The notes under the pieces were generated by a model. It searched no databases, was not told where the DNA came from, and saw nothing but the letters and a program-made list of their open reading frames with translations. Below, piece after piece: positions 1 through 29,061 of a DNA stretch of 64,000 bases; the stretch's first letter is position 1; every line of letters begins with the position of its first letter. A program made the translations under genes and the position numbers. The stretch is from positions 706,398,885 through 706,462,884 of the forward strand of contig CM068367.1 in NCBI GenBank assembly GCA_034769895.1, in the 5' to 3' direction. Source of the stretch: Magicicada septendecula. Lineage: Eukaryota; Arthropoda; Insecta; Hemiptera; Cicadidae.

Positions 1-1640
1 AAGTCTACAAAATTAAAAAGCCTTAAAATTTATATTCTGTTATGTGTATATTTCAGTTTCTTACTCAGGTTCTGCTCTGGCACATTAATTCTGCTCTTTA
101 TAATATTATGATCCTCAGTATTATGATTATGTTATCTCAACTTCGTTTAACTTTTTAAAAACAAAAGAAAAAGAGTTTGCCAGAGAATAGAAATATACAA
201 TTTACTAAACATTAGTTGAAATAATTAGAACTTAAAAAGATAAAATAGAACTAGGTAGTCAATGGTGTGAATGTATTATACATATGTGCATGTGTGTGGG
301 AAGGGGCATACAGGTAGGGGGAGAAGATTGTGACAGTGTTAAATGACCAAAAGTAACCGAGTGTAACTTAGCAAAACAATATTCCCAATAACATTGGTAA
401 CCTTGTGTATCATTGCAGGATTAAATTTTGCAGTGTTCTGTTAAATCAATCTGTCTAGAATGTATTGCTGATATATTGTTTGTTTTTTAAAAACATAGAG
501 AACTTCATTATGGTACTGAAAAAAATCCATGACACATGGGATATATCTAGTAGCATAGTATCCATATGTCCATATGCCTGGCCTTCCCTGCTTTAGAATT
601 GGTAACCATAGGTATACACAATACCTGTGAATCATCTGCATGAATTTATCATTTTCTTATCTTTATCCTTCTATTATGGCACTCTGCAGCCATCCCATAC
701 ACCAGACCAGCTTGGTATGAATAGTGAACGCTGTCGCATAGCAGGCAGTGATGTGAAGTTTTGTATTACGGTATTTTGATTTGATTATTACAATTTCACT
801 ATATGCTGTTATCACATGCAAGGTGCTGTGTTTCCTTGTTCTTGTTGCTAACTGTTTCTGATTTTACTGTACAATTTTAACTTGTTTTTTTTTTTGTCTG
901 TCTATATGCTTGGTAGTGCGAAATATCATACATGGGTGGTAAATCTTTCAATATCTGTGAAGCAAAGAACTGTTTTTTATTTATTCTATTTTTTCTTTTG
1001 TATACTTGTAACAAGTTTACAGTGTATGTAATGCAAAGTATTCAGCATGACTGATGAAAGTTAGCTTGATCTAAATAAAGTACTTGTTCCTGAAGATTAT
1101 TCCTCTGTACAACTTAATACACAAGCAGTGATAGTATCTGACAACTAAAATACAAAGTGATTTCTTAACTAAATAGATAGGCATTTGTAAGGTAAGTAGG
1201 CATGTTTTGTAAAAGCATGAACAAGAGTTCATGGTACAATAGGTTCCTTGGTCTACAGGGTGTACTAAACACACACAAAATGTTTTGCTGAGTTTGGACC
1301 CCTATACTATCACAAAACTTTGGCATGCTCATTACAGAATTTATGGTACACCAAGGATATGCCTCTAAAATTGTAATATTTTTTTAAAGAATATGATGTA
1401 TGTTGTTCCAAGATTTATACACCAAGGAAGAAGTGTAGCACTACCTACCTACTATTTTAGGTTCTTAAAATTTTTAATATACTTGGCTGGAAAGCAGAAG
1501 ATCTGTGCATTTCATTGTGCTGCAGTATTGTCTTTGCGTCCATGTCATGATTGCAGCATCCAGGTTGAACTTAATGAGTGTTAGAAGATAATTTAGTGCT
1601 GATCAGGTACTGAATACTAAAAAGGATGCTGCCAACATGA
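1..1640. other. AT-rich DNA without recognisable gene
   Basis: Short ORFs here are isolated, compositionally random and show no known domain. No splice-framed exon, RNA gene or clear repeat was recognised. It may be intron or intergenic sequence upstream of the host gene exons that begin near 10.3 kb. Confidence 0.5.
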
Positions 1641-3640
1641 TTTTTCACTAGATGGTAGATGACTGTGTCTCTACCTTATTTCCAATATCCATATCAGTCC
1701 CAAAAGTGATATCACAACCCAAATATTTGAAGTGATTTACTTGTTCTAGGCAAACCCCATCCAAACAAATCTTGAATAGAACAGTACAAGTCTTTCACAC
1801 AAATGTCATTACCCAGTAGTTTTGGATTTATAAATTTCACGTCTGTAGTGTTTAGGTATTAGGTAGAGCTGGTGTACTGCTGTCTGTAGCTCATCCTCAC
1901 TAGACACTAGTACCGACTGATTGTCAACAAATAACGGTGTATTAACCACAATTTTCTGATGGAGCACAATTTCTCCATATATTGTCAAAATATAAGTTGA
2001 ACCAAGATGAGGGACAAACCATAACAACCCTGCCTTATATGAATCAGTTTAATAACCTTGTCATTATTATAGTGGAATCCCTATATAAACATTTAATAAC
2101 TTACACAATTTTCTCTTGAAAGCCCCTTTTTACAAGTACTGCCCACAACTTACGTCTAACAACTCTGTTAAACTCTTTGATAAAGTCAGTAAAACAATAT
2201 ATGTGTCTCTTGGTCGTATTCGTGATGCTTTTGGATTGTTTGGTGACATGTGAAAATGGAATCTGCATGAGCAACCTTTCCAAAAACTATTTTGTTTTTC
2301 CCCAAGAGAGGTTTTTATAATGACCTGTATTCACGCTGTTAATATCTTAGTGTAAAACTTGTAACCAGTGTTTAACAGTCTTATCCCTCTATAATATTTG
2401 ACCTCTGTTCTCTTATCTTTCTTGTACCTTTGCCACTGATCTCTCTTTTGGGATATTCCATTGCCTCCAACATATATTGATTAAATGCAAGAGTATAAGT
2501 TTAAATATCATGTCTTCATACTTCAAATGTCCTCCCTTATGTTATTCATGCCAGCAGCTTTCCTGTTCTTAATTTTGCTAAAGGTTTCTTCCAATTTCTG
2601 AAGAGTGATATCATCCACATTTTTGGACTACCTTCATCATTAGTGCTTCTGTGTGCTTTACTGCCTAGTTCTGGAGTAAACCAAAGTTCTTTATAATTTG
2701 GCTCACACTGTTTGCTAGATAAAATGCCTATTCTTGCAGTGTGTTTTTCATGTTTCTTCAAGCATCATTCTATGTGTAGTTTCCTGTCTGTCTACCATAT
2801 GCATCATCTCAAGTAGTATATCTTTCTCCATTGTCTCCTACGGCCTTAGTTGACAATTTGTGCTCTATTCCTCTTCAGTATATAGAGTTCTTTAACTCTG
2901 GTCTTCCTATGGCTAAAAGTTATTAGTGCCAGATGTTTTCCCTTAATGGCAAATGTAGTCTCCACATTCCTAACATTTCTTCCCTTCTTCCTGTAATTCT
3001 TGTTTCTCTTCCCTAGGCCTTAGCTTGCTACCTTACGGATGATATTATTAACGTTTGCCTATTCTTCTTCTATAATATTTTGTTGACCATATTAAAATAT
3101 TTTGGTTAAACAAAAATTGTAGCCTCATTTTGCAATAAATAGGTTTTCTATATCTCTTCACTCCTGTTTTTGGAATTTTTACCCAGTGACCAGGAATACT
3201 CACCATACTTCTGACAAGAGAATGGTCCAGTCAAACATCTGTGTCTCACAACACATAAGTGCCCTGTATAAAAGCTACCAACTTCATGTTGACAGTGACA
3301 TAGTCACTACCACCTCATAGCCCTCTAGCTGACCAGGTAAACTTCTTAAATTCCTTCATTTAAAAAAAGGTGTTTCTTATTGAGGTCACTAAAAGTCACA
3401 AATTTCCTCAATTCTCTACTATTGTTATTAAGTGTTAGTTTACTTTCAGTGCCTATAACATCTTTAGTAGGCTGTCTGCCAATTTTTGCCAAGTCCCCCA
3501 CAGTAGCAAAGAAATTATTTTTATTCATCTGGCTATATACCTTCCAAGACTACCACACAACATGGTACTCACCTCTATCTTTTCTTCCTCAGGAGCATAG
3601 ATCCCTCTTACCACATGGCAATTCTTCTTAGTCTTTATAT
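1640..3640 (-). pseudogene. APE-type non-LTR retrotransposon remnant (endonuclease + reverse transcriptase)
   Basis: Read on the minus strand from 3640 downwards, fragments follow the order of a non-LTR retrotransposon ORF2. First comes an endonuclease piece with GIYAPEE and GDLAKIG (family form GDLNARIG) at about 3640-3350, then a DHSLVRS-like endonuclease end near 3220. A pre-RT linker with KPLAKLRTGK follows (2546-2761), then an RT palm piece CFTDFIKEFNRVVRRKLW (2101-2283). Next is an RT piece LFVDNQSVLVSSEDELQ (1809-2027), where the catalytic box reads FVDN instead of F/YADD, and finally VNHFKYLGCDITF near 1740. Pieces lie in different frames with stops between them, so the copy is dead. 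The C-terminus is not visible, and the 5' side is cut at 3641 by an LTR element. Recognition is by family motifs; the exact clade is not determined. Confidence 0.8.
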
Positions 3641-3942
3641 TGTAACGAAACAGAACGCTGTAAGAATAATTATAAATGATAATCGCTGAAACTCTATTCA
3701 GGGCTGGAACCAAACACTATGATCAACAACTAATAAACAGAAACTCCAAATTTGAAGATAATGAAGGAACCAACTTTAACTCAACAACACCAACCATTGA
3801 CCTAACAATGAATAACAAAATATAACCAGACTTTACCCAGTAAGATAGGGCAGTAAATCAATAAAAATAAAGTAAAAAACTATAATCAAACATTAAATAA
3901 ATAAACCTAATAAAACAATAAAGAGTACAACCATTTTATAAT
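3641..3942 (+). repeat. Truncated 5' LTR
   Basis: About 300 bp matching 6305-6586 with small indels: an extra stretch near 3677-3692, and the segment after GTAAGATAGGGC. It ends abruptly where in-frame Gag sequence starts. It is inserted in the endonuclease part of the non-LTR fossil. Confidence 0.75.
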
Positions 3943-4647
3943 TTCACTGAAAACTCAAGGAAACAAAATGAAATTTTGAGTAAAAACTTATTAAAACAAA
4001 TGGAGGAACAAAACAAACAAACGAATGAGAAAATAGACAAAATGGAGGAAAAAATAAAGGAAAACTCACAGAAACAAAACGAGATTTTGAACGAAAATTT
4101 AATAAAACAAATGGAGGAAAGATTTGACAAGAATAAAGAAGAAACTAATGAAAATTTTAGGAAACAAAACGAGAACACTAATGAGAGTTTAAAACAAATA
4201 AATGAAAAAATAGACAGTATTAAGGAAAGTACTAATGAAACCTTAAGGCAAATTATAAATGAAAATAATAACCAAATGAAGGAAGAGTTCAGACAAATAA
4301 ATGAAGAGAATTTAAGAAGAATTAATGGTAGGATAGAACAGGTAAATGATACAATTAACCAGAAGATGGATAAAAACGAGGAAGAAAGGAAACAGTTAAT
4401 AGAACCAATAAAAGAAAATAAAGATAAAAACATGGAACAAGTAAGTCAGGAAGTAGAAAATAGTGGCAAGAGGATAGAAAATAAAGAGGACAAGGGTGCA
4501 TTGTTATCTGAGAAGAAACATAACAGAAACAAAGAGAATACAAAGAACGTGGAAATCAACATTATGGGTGTAAAGAACACAATAATTAAGAAGACAAAGA
4601 AAATAGGAACAATATGTAAAAAAGAACTAATAAAAACATGGGAATAA
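3943..4647 (+). pseudogene. Coiled-coil Gag fragment
   Basis: The frame is open from the LTR junction at 3943 to the stop at 4645-4647, about 234 codons. There is no ATG at its start; the first in-frame ATG is at about 4000, inside a repeat. The translation is almost entirely charged and polar (K, E, N, Q) with heptad-like spacing. Motifs of the type QKQNEIL and IKQMEE recur, as expected of a long parallel coiled coil. The same style of repeat occurs in the Gag N-terminus of Gypsy B (38638-39917), so I infer the multimerisation region of a Gag. The upstream part was lost at the junction. No capsid homology region or zinc knuckle is present. Confidence 0.65.
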
Positions 4648-4653
4648 TGGGAG

Positions 4654-5061
4654 ATGATGAAGAATGGACTAATTAATGTGCTTAATCTACCAATTACCGA
4701 CCATACTGAAATAATGAATTTTAAAGATTGTAGGAGAACTTTAAAAGAAATTCTAGAAGGGGCTCACAACCAACCAGGGAGTAAAACATTAAGAAAATCC
4801 ATAATTAAATTTAATACACCAGAAGTAAAAATACATAGTAAAGTGTCAGTAATGTCATCAATAACTGAAATACCATTAACATATTTATTTAATAAGCAAA
4901 ATGGTAAAGTGATTGATGTATGCATTGAGACTAATGAACGTGTGGCATTAGAAGAATTGCTGTACAAGGCAGCAGAGACCTGTATCACAAGGACGGAAAT
5001 AGTTCTGCACACCAGAGTGACCCGAACGACAAGTGCAAATGAAATTATTGACCATGGGTAA
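4654..5061 (+). CDS. Unrecognised 135-codon ORF of the defective LTR element
   Basis: An ATG-initiated frame six bases after the Gag stop. It encodes a mixed-composition protein with no coiled-coil bias, and I do not recognise a domain. It could be the capsid part of Gag, displaced from the coiled-coil part by a frameshift or stop, since it sits where Gypsy B has its capsid region, but I see no clear residue match to that region. It could also be chance. No catalytic motif is visible. Confidence 0.35.
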   Translation: MMKNGLINVLNLPITDHTEIMNFKDCRRTLKEILEGAHNQPGSKTLRKSIIKFNTPEVKIHSKVSVMSSITEIPLTYLFNKQNGKVIDVCIETNERVALEELLYKAAETCITRTEIVLHTRVTRTTSANEIIDHG

Positions 5062-6283
5062 ACTAAGTGCAAATGAACATCGAGAAAAGGGACTGATTTT
5101 CTGATTACTGACAAGGCAAACCATTTAAGAAATGAAGAAGAAAAAAATAATAATGATTAAAACACAAATAAAATAAATAAGGAATAAATAAACACTATAG
5201 AGACTTAAGAAAAAATAATGATAATTAAGAAAACAAATGACAAATGAAGATTTAAGAAAACATAAACAAATAGCCCACCAATACAAGTTTTGGAAGAGCA
5301 TATGATGGTTAAGAACGATAATAAGGGGATCATAATGAGTGAAGAGAGTAAGTACTTAAAACAAATAAATGAAAGGGTGAACTTGCAGAAGAAGAATTGA
5401 TGTCTGGAAATAAATAGAATGACAAAAAACCATAGTTGTAACTGCTGCACTAAAAAGGGGTATTGAGAAAGGAGATGAATGACACTGTGGCAAATGAATC
5501 AATGAACTACGAAGTGAAATTAAATAGAAGAGGAGAAATATACCAATGATTTTACCAAAACTGATAATAAATAATCTAAAAAGAAGGGTAGCTGCTGGGA
5601 GGCAAAATATAGAAATGAATAATGTTAAGAAGACAACCGGATTCCGAGGGTGTTCAAAATAACGCAAAAGTTACCATTTTACAGAGTGTAGACAGCTACG
5701 GCACCACTAAAAAATTATTATTATGGGCAGGGGCCAAAGAGCACTGTACCATGTACCGGGGAATTGTCGGGTGAGGAATAGGTCAGAATAGTGCCACTCA
5801 CAGCCGATATGCATTCACCGTGCCACTTAAGGTTAGGGAGGAATTAATAACCCCAATCAAGGAATCGACCTGAACAGAAGATAAAGCAGAGGAAGAAAGA
5901 AAAGAAACCCCAGAGGAAAGGAAAAATCAGTTGGTAACCACCTGTATAAGAAGTATAAGGAAAAAATAATATATTTTTTAGATTTGCCCAGAGAAGAAAA
6001 GGAAGTTAGTTGTGAATTGTTATATAATAACCCAACTCAAGAAAATTTATCACAACCCAATCCCTGAAACCATAAGGAAGAAAAGAAATCCAGAGAATAA
6101 GAGAAAAGATGCAAGAAACAATTGAATGCAGTTCATCTACCTAAGCAAGTCCAATTATCCAAACACTAAAAAGATAAAAGGCAATTATAATCAACAGTCG
6201 ATAAAGAGATATCATGAAGAAGAAAAGGAAAATGTAACATAAGTAATTATGTCATCACACATAATGAAGTGTTCAGAAATAAT
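5062..6283. other. Degenerate interior of the defective LTR element
   Basis: Purine-rich, stop-dense sequence lying between the second frame and the polypurine tract. No protease, RT, RNase H or integrase motif was found on either strand. The element has either lost pol or replaced it by decayed non-coding sequence. Confidence 0.5.
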
Positions 6284-6304
6284 TACTTCTGAAGGGGGGC
6301 AATT
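6284..6304 (+). promoter_or_regulatory. Polypurine tract
   Basis: GAAGGGGGGCAATT lies directly before the TGTAAC start of the right LTR. This is the usual plus-strand primer site of LTR elements, and it fixes the element's orientation. The preceding AATTACTTCTG is also present next to the tract of Gypsy B. Confidence 0.7.
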
Positions 6305-6586
6305 TGTAACGAAACAGAACGCTGTAAGAATAATTATAAACCCTATTCAGGGATGGAACCAAACACTATGATCAACCACTAATAACCAGAAACCCCCAAT
6401 TTGAAGATAATGAAGGAACCAACTTTAACTCAACAACACCAACCATTGACCTGACTATGACTAACAAAATATAACCAGACTTTACCCAGTAAGATCAGAA
6501 AATCAATAAAAATAAAGTAAAAAATATAATCAAACATTAAATAAATAAACCTAATAAAACAATAAATAGTACAAACATTTCATAAT
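6305..6586 (+). repeat. 3' LTR (portion matched by the left copy)
   Basis: Begins TGTAACGAAACAG after the polypurine tract and matches 3641-3942 to the common end near CATAAT. The real LTR end is not defined and could lie further right, because the left copy is truncated. Confidence 0.65.
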
Positions 6587-7489
6587 GTAACATGTGTATG
6601 ACCTATATGTATAATAGGCCAATAAAAACCTGTCTTGTTATAAACTAAAGTGAGAAAAGGGGCACATCCCCTTATAGTGCTATAAGTGATAATAAACACA
6701 TAAAAGGTATTATTAGTCACATAAACTACAGTTGAAAAGTGTGCTATTATTTAGATTAAGAAGTGGTCAATCATGATTGACAATAGTGATGTAGGATTTA
6801 TCACACAACAATTGTTTAACAGTGTGCAATTAGTTAAGGTACGTAGTAAATTATAATTGTTAATATAAGGAGTATCATTAAGAGTTTTGTTTTATATTAT
6901 AAAAGTTTCATGTTACCAGCAAATCAATTTAAAATAATGTTATATCAAGGGGTCATAGTTAACTGTCATCCATTATTATAAATTGTTTAATAAAATAAAT
7001 GGAAAATCCACCAAATACTAAATTTTACAGGACTAAACCAGGACATGTTTAGTATCAAATGATTTGTAATTGTATTCTTATTAACCACATAAACATTGTA
7101 TAATGATAAAATAAAGGCAAATTATAAAATGTACCGGTTAATGTAATTGAAGGGTCTTGGTCATGTAACATTTGAACTTTGCCTGATGGGCCAATCAGAA
7201 TCCCAGAAATTTTGGTCAGTTTCTATAACAAAAAGAAGAAATTAGACACTTGATTGTTAACCACAATTGAATACGGTTGAAGAGTGCTCGCAGAAAAATA
7301 TTATGTAACAAATTTTAAAACCAGGAACCAAACTTGGAAGAATAAATTATAAACAAAAAATCAGAAAAATAATGAAATTATTAACAAAAGTCACCTAACC
7401 AAATATGAATGACTACCAGTAAGAAAATATGACAATATCAAGTGATTAACAAGAAGAAGCCTAAACTAAAACAAACTAAGAACTGTAAC
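6587..7489. other. AT-rich DNA, possibly rest of the 3' LTR
   Basis: No ORF or known motif. Contains a GGCCAATCAG (CCAAT-box-like) sequence near 7188 and GGCCAATAA near 6617, compatible with but not proof of LTR promoter sequence. No target duplication matching the left flank (TATAT) was found. Confidence 0.3.
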
Positions 7490-8010
7490 GTATTCTACAA
7501 ATATCTTAAATAGTCAGAAAAATCATGAAGCCAGTATTAACTTACGGAAGCGAAACATGGACAACAAATGAGAGAATAAAAAGCAAGCTAAATAGTATTG
7601 AAATGAGGTTTCTTCGGAAAATAGAAGGGAAGACAAAAAAAGATAGTATTCAAAATGAAATATTTAGGAAAAAGTTAGATATTGTTCCTGTAGCAATAAC
7701 AGTAGAACAAGCACAACTTCTTAGATGGCTGGGACATGTAATGAGGATGGGGGGAGGAAAGACTGGTAAAGCAAGTGTTTGAATCCAGAGAAACAGGTAA
7801 AAGAAAGAGAGGATGACCGAGAAAGCTCTGGAAGGATGAAGCCTGCACAGCTGCAGAAAGAAGAGGAGTAAAATGGGAGAAAATAAATGAGCTCACAGGA
7901 GATAGAAAGAAATGGAGGGATATGTGGAAAAAGACGACCTCAGAGGACTCAACTCCAACATAGCTTTACACCGAAAAGTTAGAAAAGCTAAGGATTAAGT
8001 AAGTAAGTAA
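7490..8010 (+). pseudogene. 3' end of a non-LTR retrotransposon (C-terminal domain and tail)
   Basis: The frame at 7525-7782 reads PVLTYGSETWT, then MRFLRKIEGKTKKD, then LLRWLGHVMRM. This is the conserved C-terminal region that follows RT in many arthropod non-LTR elements. Homology extends slightly upstream in frame past a stop (VRKIMKPVL). After a frameshift near 7760 the adjoining frame resembles the usual end of this domain (KRKRG-PRK-W-D). A 3' tail with (TAAG)n at about 7996-8009 marks the retrotransposition end. The copy is strongly 5' truncated and non-functional. It is on the opposite strand to the 1640-3640 remnant, so it is a separate insertion. Confidence 0.8.
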
Positions 8011-10306
8011 TTATAATTAGTGACTGTCATCTATTTCAAATCTACAATGACTGCTACACATGATTTTGCTCTAGTATTTTGTGACAAATCACTCCAAATG
8101 ACTATTTTACCCTCAAAGTCTGTGGTTTCCTTCAGCTTCTTTGTTGTTTCCCAAATCCTAAGGAATAGATGCAATGTTTTTACTACTGCTAGTTGTTGTT
8201 TGCAGTTTTTGAACTGCTTTCCTCTTTCTGTGTTTCCCTTTCAGTTAACTCTATGATAGCTCTCTGTTAATGGGACTACTACTATCAAATACTCATTTCT
8301 ACATGTGATTATCAATGCTGTACCAGGGGTTTTCACTCTCTTTAACTTTTTACAAGTTTCCATCTTAGAATAAGGCCCTATTTTTTCTGGCAAAATTACT
8401 TTTCTTTCAGAATCGGGATGTGTTGGAGTGAATATGTTTGTGCATATTCAAATGGAACTTCAGGTATAGTTGACTGTACTGGACAATCATCTGCAGCAGG
8501 TAGACAATCAATTATATAAGATATGAGCAAACTAAACATCTAATAAAAATAATCAGGAAAAGTAAGGTTATATTAAAAACTTATATTTACTGGAGGCGGA
8601 TAAAACAGCCCTGATACCAAAAAATACACCAAACAAACCAAGACCTCTTATAAATGAATCTAAAGCTGGTTTTACAAGAAAAGAAAGTTTTTTCTTCGAG
8701 TGTGGGCATTCAATGCAAAAAGAACAAACTAAATCAGTTGCCAATCCAAACAATATTAGAGAAGAAAATTATAGTAAAAAGACAAGTAAAGTTATAGGAG
8801 ATATCAGTAAACTAATGAACAATATATATTCGACCAACCTGAAGAAGGAAAGCTGAAAATAATGGAGTACTACATCTTTGAATTTGGTGAGACCGTTTTA
8901 ATACTAAAGCCATCTTGACAACTATCAACGTTTTACACAACACTTCAATACATTTTACAATAATACAATTAACTAAATAATGAACACATTTAGTGCGACT
9001 ACATTTATAAACATAATCTATGATATACAAAGTGAGTGACACAAACTTATTTTGAACAAACAAAAGTGTAGAACTCATATAATTTTTGTTAAACATTCAG
9101 TAATGTGTATACAACTCAAGGAACATGGCGTCCCTTGCTTTATTTAACTGTTACTGAAAGAGGACAGCAGCGCGCCATGTTGAGAATTCATGAACTATGA
9201 GCTATATAATAGACAATTATTTTTTTATTTTTTTCTCTTGTCAATTGAATTACTAATGTCTAATTATTAATTATTTTAATTGTTTTATTAGTTTTATATT
9301 TGTAATGTGTAATATTAAGTTTGTAAAATTATCTGAATTGATTTCTTTTTGTGTAATCACAAGAACTCACATCCAAACAATCATACACAAACAACAATTA
9401 ATTACTACACATTAAAATTTTGTTCTTCATGTATGTTATTAACATAAAACTTGTTGTATGAATTTATAATTTTACTGAAGACGATTGTTAATTTGGTTAT
9501 AACCCTGAGATAAAAAATTTGTTCATGCATCCGAGAGCTAGATGGAGCAGGAACCTTAAAAAAGGAAAATTTGTTATTAATTAATAGAAGAAAAGAAAAT
9601 TATTATAATAAGAGAATTAAGGAATACAAATTTAATGATTCAGAGCAGCAAAAGAAGTGTGTTCTCATTTATAAATAAATATTATTAAACATACAACTCA
9701 GAATATTGGTGAGACTAATTGAGCATTTATACTCATTTACAATAAGTACAAATCTAACAATATTATTCATTATTATTATTGACAAAAGGATTGTTAATAA
9801 TTAATATGCATAATATAAGTAAACTCACCAAATAAAGTTATTGGTTTAGCTAGTTACTACATGTATAATTAAATTCATTATTAATAACAATAACGGGCAA
9901 AATCAGGTTTGACGTTTACACAACTAATAAGTACCACTTTAATTAGCAAAATGTCTATCTAAGACTTCGCTATTTTACACCAAAGAAGATTATTAATCTC
10001 TTTTGTATTCTTCGTATTGTTTAAATTAGCAGCCATCCTTACTTTTCTTTTATAGAATTGCTAAACTGCTATAATTGTTTTTGTTATTTAGACAAAGCTT
10101 TTCGTCATTACTGACATCTTCAGGTCTTTTGTATTATACAGTAAGAAATTGATTAAATTTCAAAATACTAAGGTCACTTATATGATATAATATTATATAG
10201 TAACTTTCCAAATGTACTAAAGTTACTTAACAGTATTGACTTAAATGATGACAAATAACAGACACATCACATGGTAAAATAAAATAAAATGTTTCTTCTG
10301 TTTCAG
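8011..10306. other. AT-rich non-coding DNA
   Basis: No convincing ORF, exon or mobile element. Probably intron of, or sequence upstream of, the host gene whose exons start at 10307. A 9-bp inverted repeat (AACATGGCG/CGCCATGTT, about 9123 and 9172) was noted without further meaning. Confidence 0.4.
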
Positions 10307-27907
<17,601 letters not shown>

Positions 27908-28299
27908 AAATGCCATAAATTGTTTATATAAAAATGTAGTTTAATAAAATTTGTTACACTAAGATACTTACTTAATATAAACTTCAGCATGTTTAATAAA
28001 AAATCGGTATGGAGAACCATACATAACTTCCATGTTCTAAGATTTATATTTAAAATCATTTTCAAATGAAATATTACCATAGAAACTACTTCTTTCTACT
28101 TACTGCTTCAGCCTTACAGTACTGTGGTCACTAACGTATACCACCTCACGTTATCGCACTCGATTTTCACTGATGATGGAAGTCAATGACATTGCCGAAA
28201 CGTCTGGTTTTGTAGAAAACATTGGACTACGGCCAAACATCCTGGGAAGGAATTGTAACAAAAACTACTTCTTTGTTGCCGATAATGTTGTACACATAT

Positions 28300-29061
28300 A
28301 TATAAAAAATATGCATAAAATTAATGGCTTGTATAAGTTAATGTTTGATCTCCATTAAGTAGTGCTCAAGTTTCCAAAGTTTTAATATTATGATGTCCGT
28401 AATTAAAACATCAGAGCAGGTTTAGTGTGTATGAGGGTACACCATGGACAAAAATTTTCAACATTTCCTATTGAGCGTTGCTTAGAGTAAAGCTGCGAAT
28501 CTACAGTGTACGTTTCACAGAACAAACACGCGGAAAAGAAGGAGCGCTCCGAAGTCACTCATGGACCCTCAGCATCTTGCAGAGGGTTTATTCCCTAAAG
28601 ACGAAAATTCTGTCTATGAATTGTTCCTCTGTAAACACGTGCAGTTACACTGCCCAGCGATCCACAGGAAGCAAATCACTATCCACGCTGGACAATTTTT
28701 CGGCTTGCACGCGTTATGTTGGTGTGGGTTTCGGCACTTTCCATTTAAAAAGCGTGCAAATGTAAGAAAATAAACATGAGTGAGGCCAGAAATAAAGCGA
28801 ATTGTGTGTGTGTGTGTGTGTGTGTCTGCCTTTTTATTGCAGTAATCATAATAATAAAATGGAAACGTAAACATTACATAATTGAGATATGCTTGCCTGC
28901 CACGAACGATATATTTTCTCTCATACATGATTTACATTAAAATGAAAAAATTATAATTTTATTGCCTGGCAACAAAATTATTTTATTTTTAACAATTACC
29001 ATTGTTTGAAAAGGTTTAAATGAATTTTCAAGTACTGTACTGTTGTTAAAACGTAAAAGGT
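28300..29061. other. E-copy-specific segment with a GC-richer island
   Basis: Not shared with E1. 28440-28790 is clearly more GC-rich than its surroundings and is open in overlapping plus-strand frames of 95 and 70 codons (28478-28765 and 28561-28773). Neither shows a domain I recognise, and the minus strand is also open. It could be a decayed gene fragment or captured exon. A (TG)11 tract follows at 28803-28825. Confidence 0.3.
29058..29061. other. Gypsy B target-site duplication, left
   Basis: AGGT, repeated at 43322-43325. Confidence 0.8.

Larger units (their letters stand above)
3641..6586 (+). mobile_element. Defective LTR retrotransposon related to Gypsy B, internally deleted
   Basis: Direct repeats at 3641-3942 and 6305-6586 both begin TGTAACGAAACAG. 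The second is preceded directly by a polypurine tract, so the element runs left to right. The interior holds a coiled-coil Gag fragment and a second unrecognised frame; protease, reverse transcriptase and integrase are absent. Two things link it to Gypsy B (29062-43321): the same kind of coiled-coil Gag, and a matching tract context (AATTACTTCTG, then purines, then the LTR). At 3942/3943 the left LTR copy joins the middle of the gag frame, so the rest of the 5' LTR, the primer site and the Gag start were deleted. The true right LTR may extend beyond 6586, since only the part shared with the truncated left copy can be defined. Confidence 0.7.

Noticed and set aside
3936-4433. 165-codon Ser/Phe/Leu-rich minus-strand ORF
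   Set aside because: Exact antisense of the coiled-coil Gag fragment; composition is the mirror of Lys/Glu/Asn codons.
8020-8256. 78-codon ORF after the non-LTR tail
   Set aside because: Phe/Ser/Leu-rich, no homology recognised, no splice or start support.
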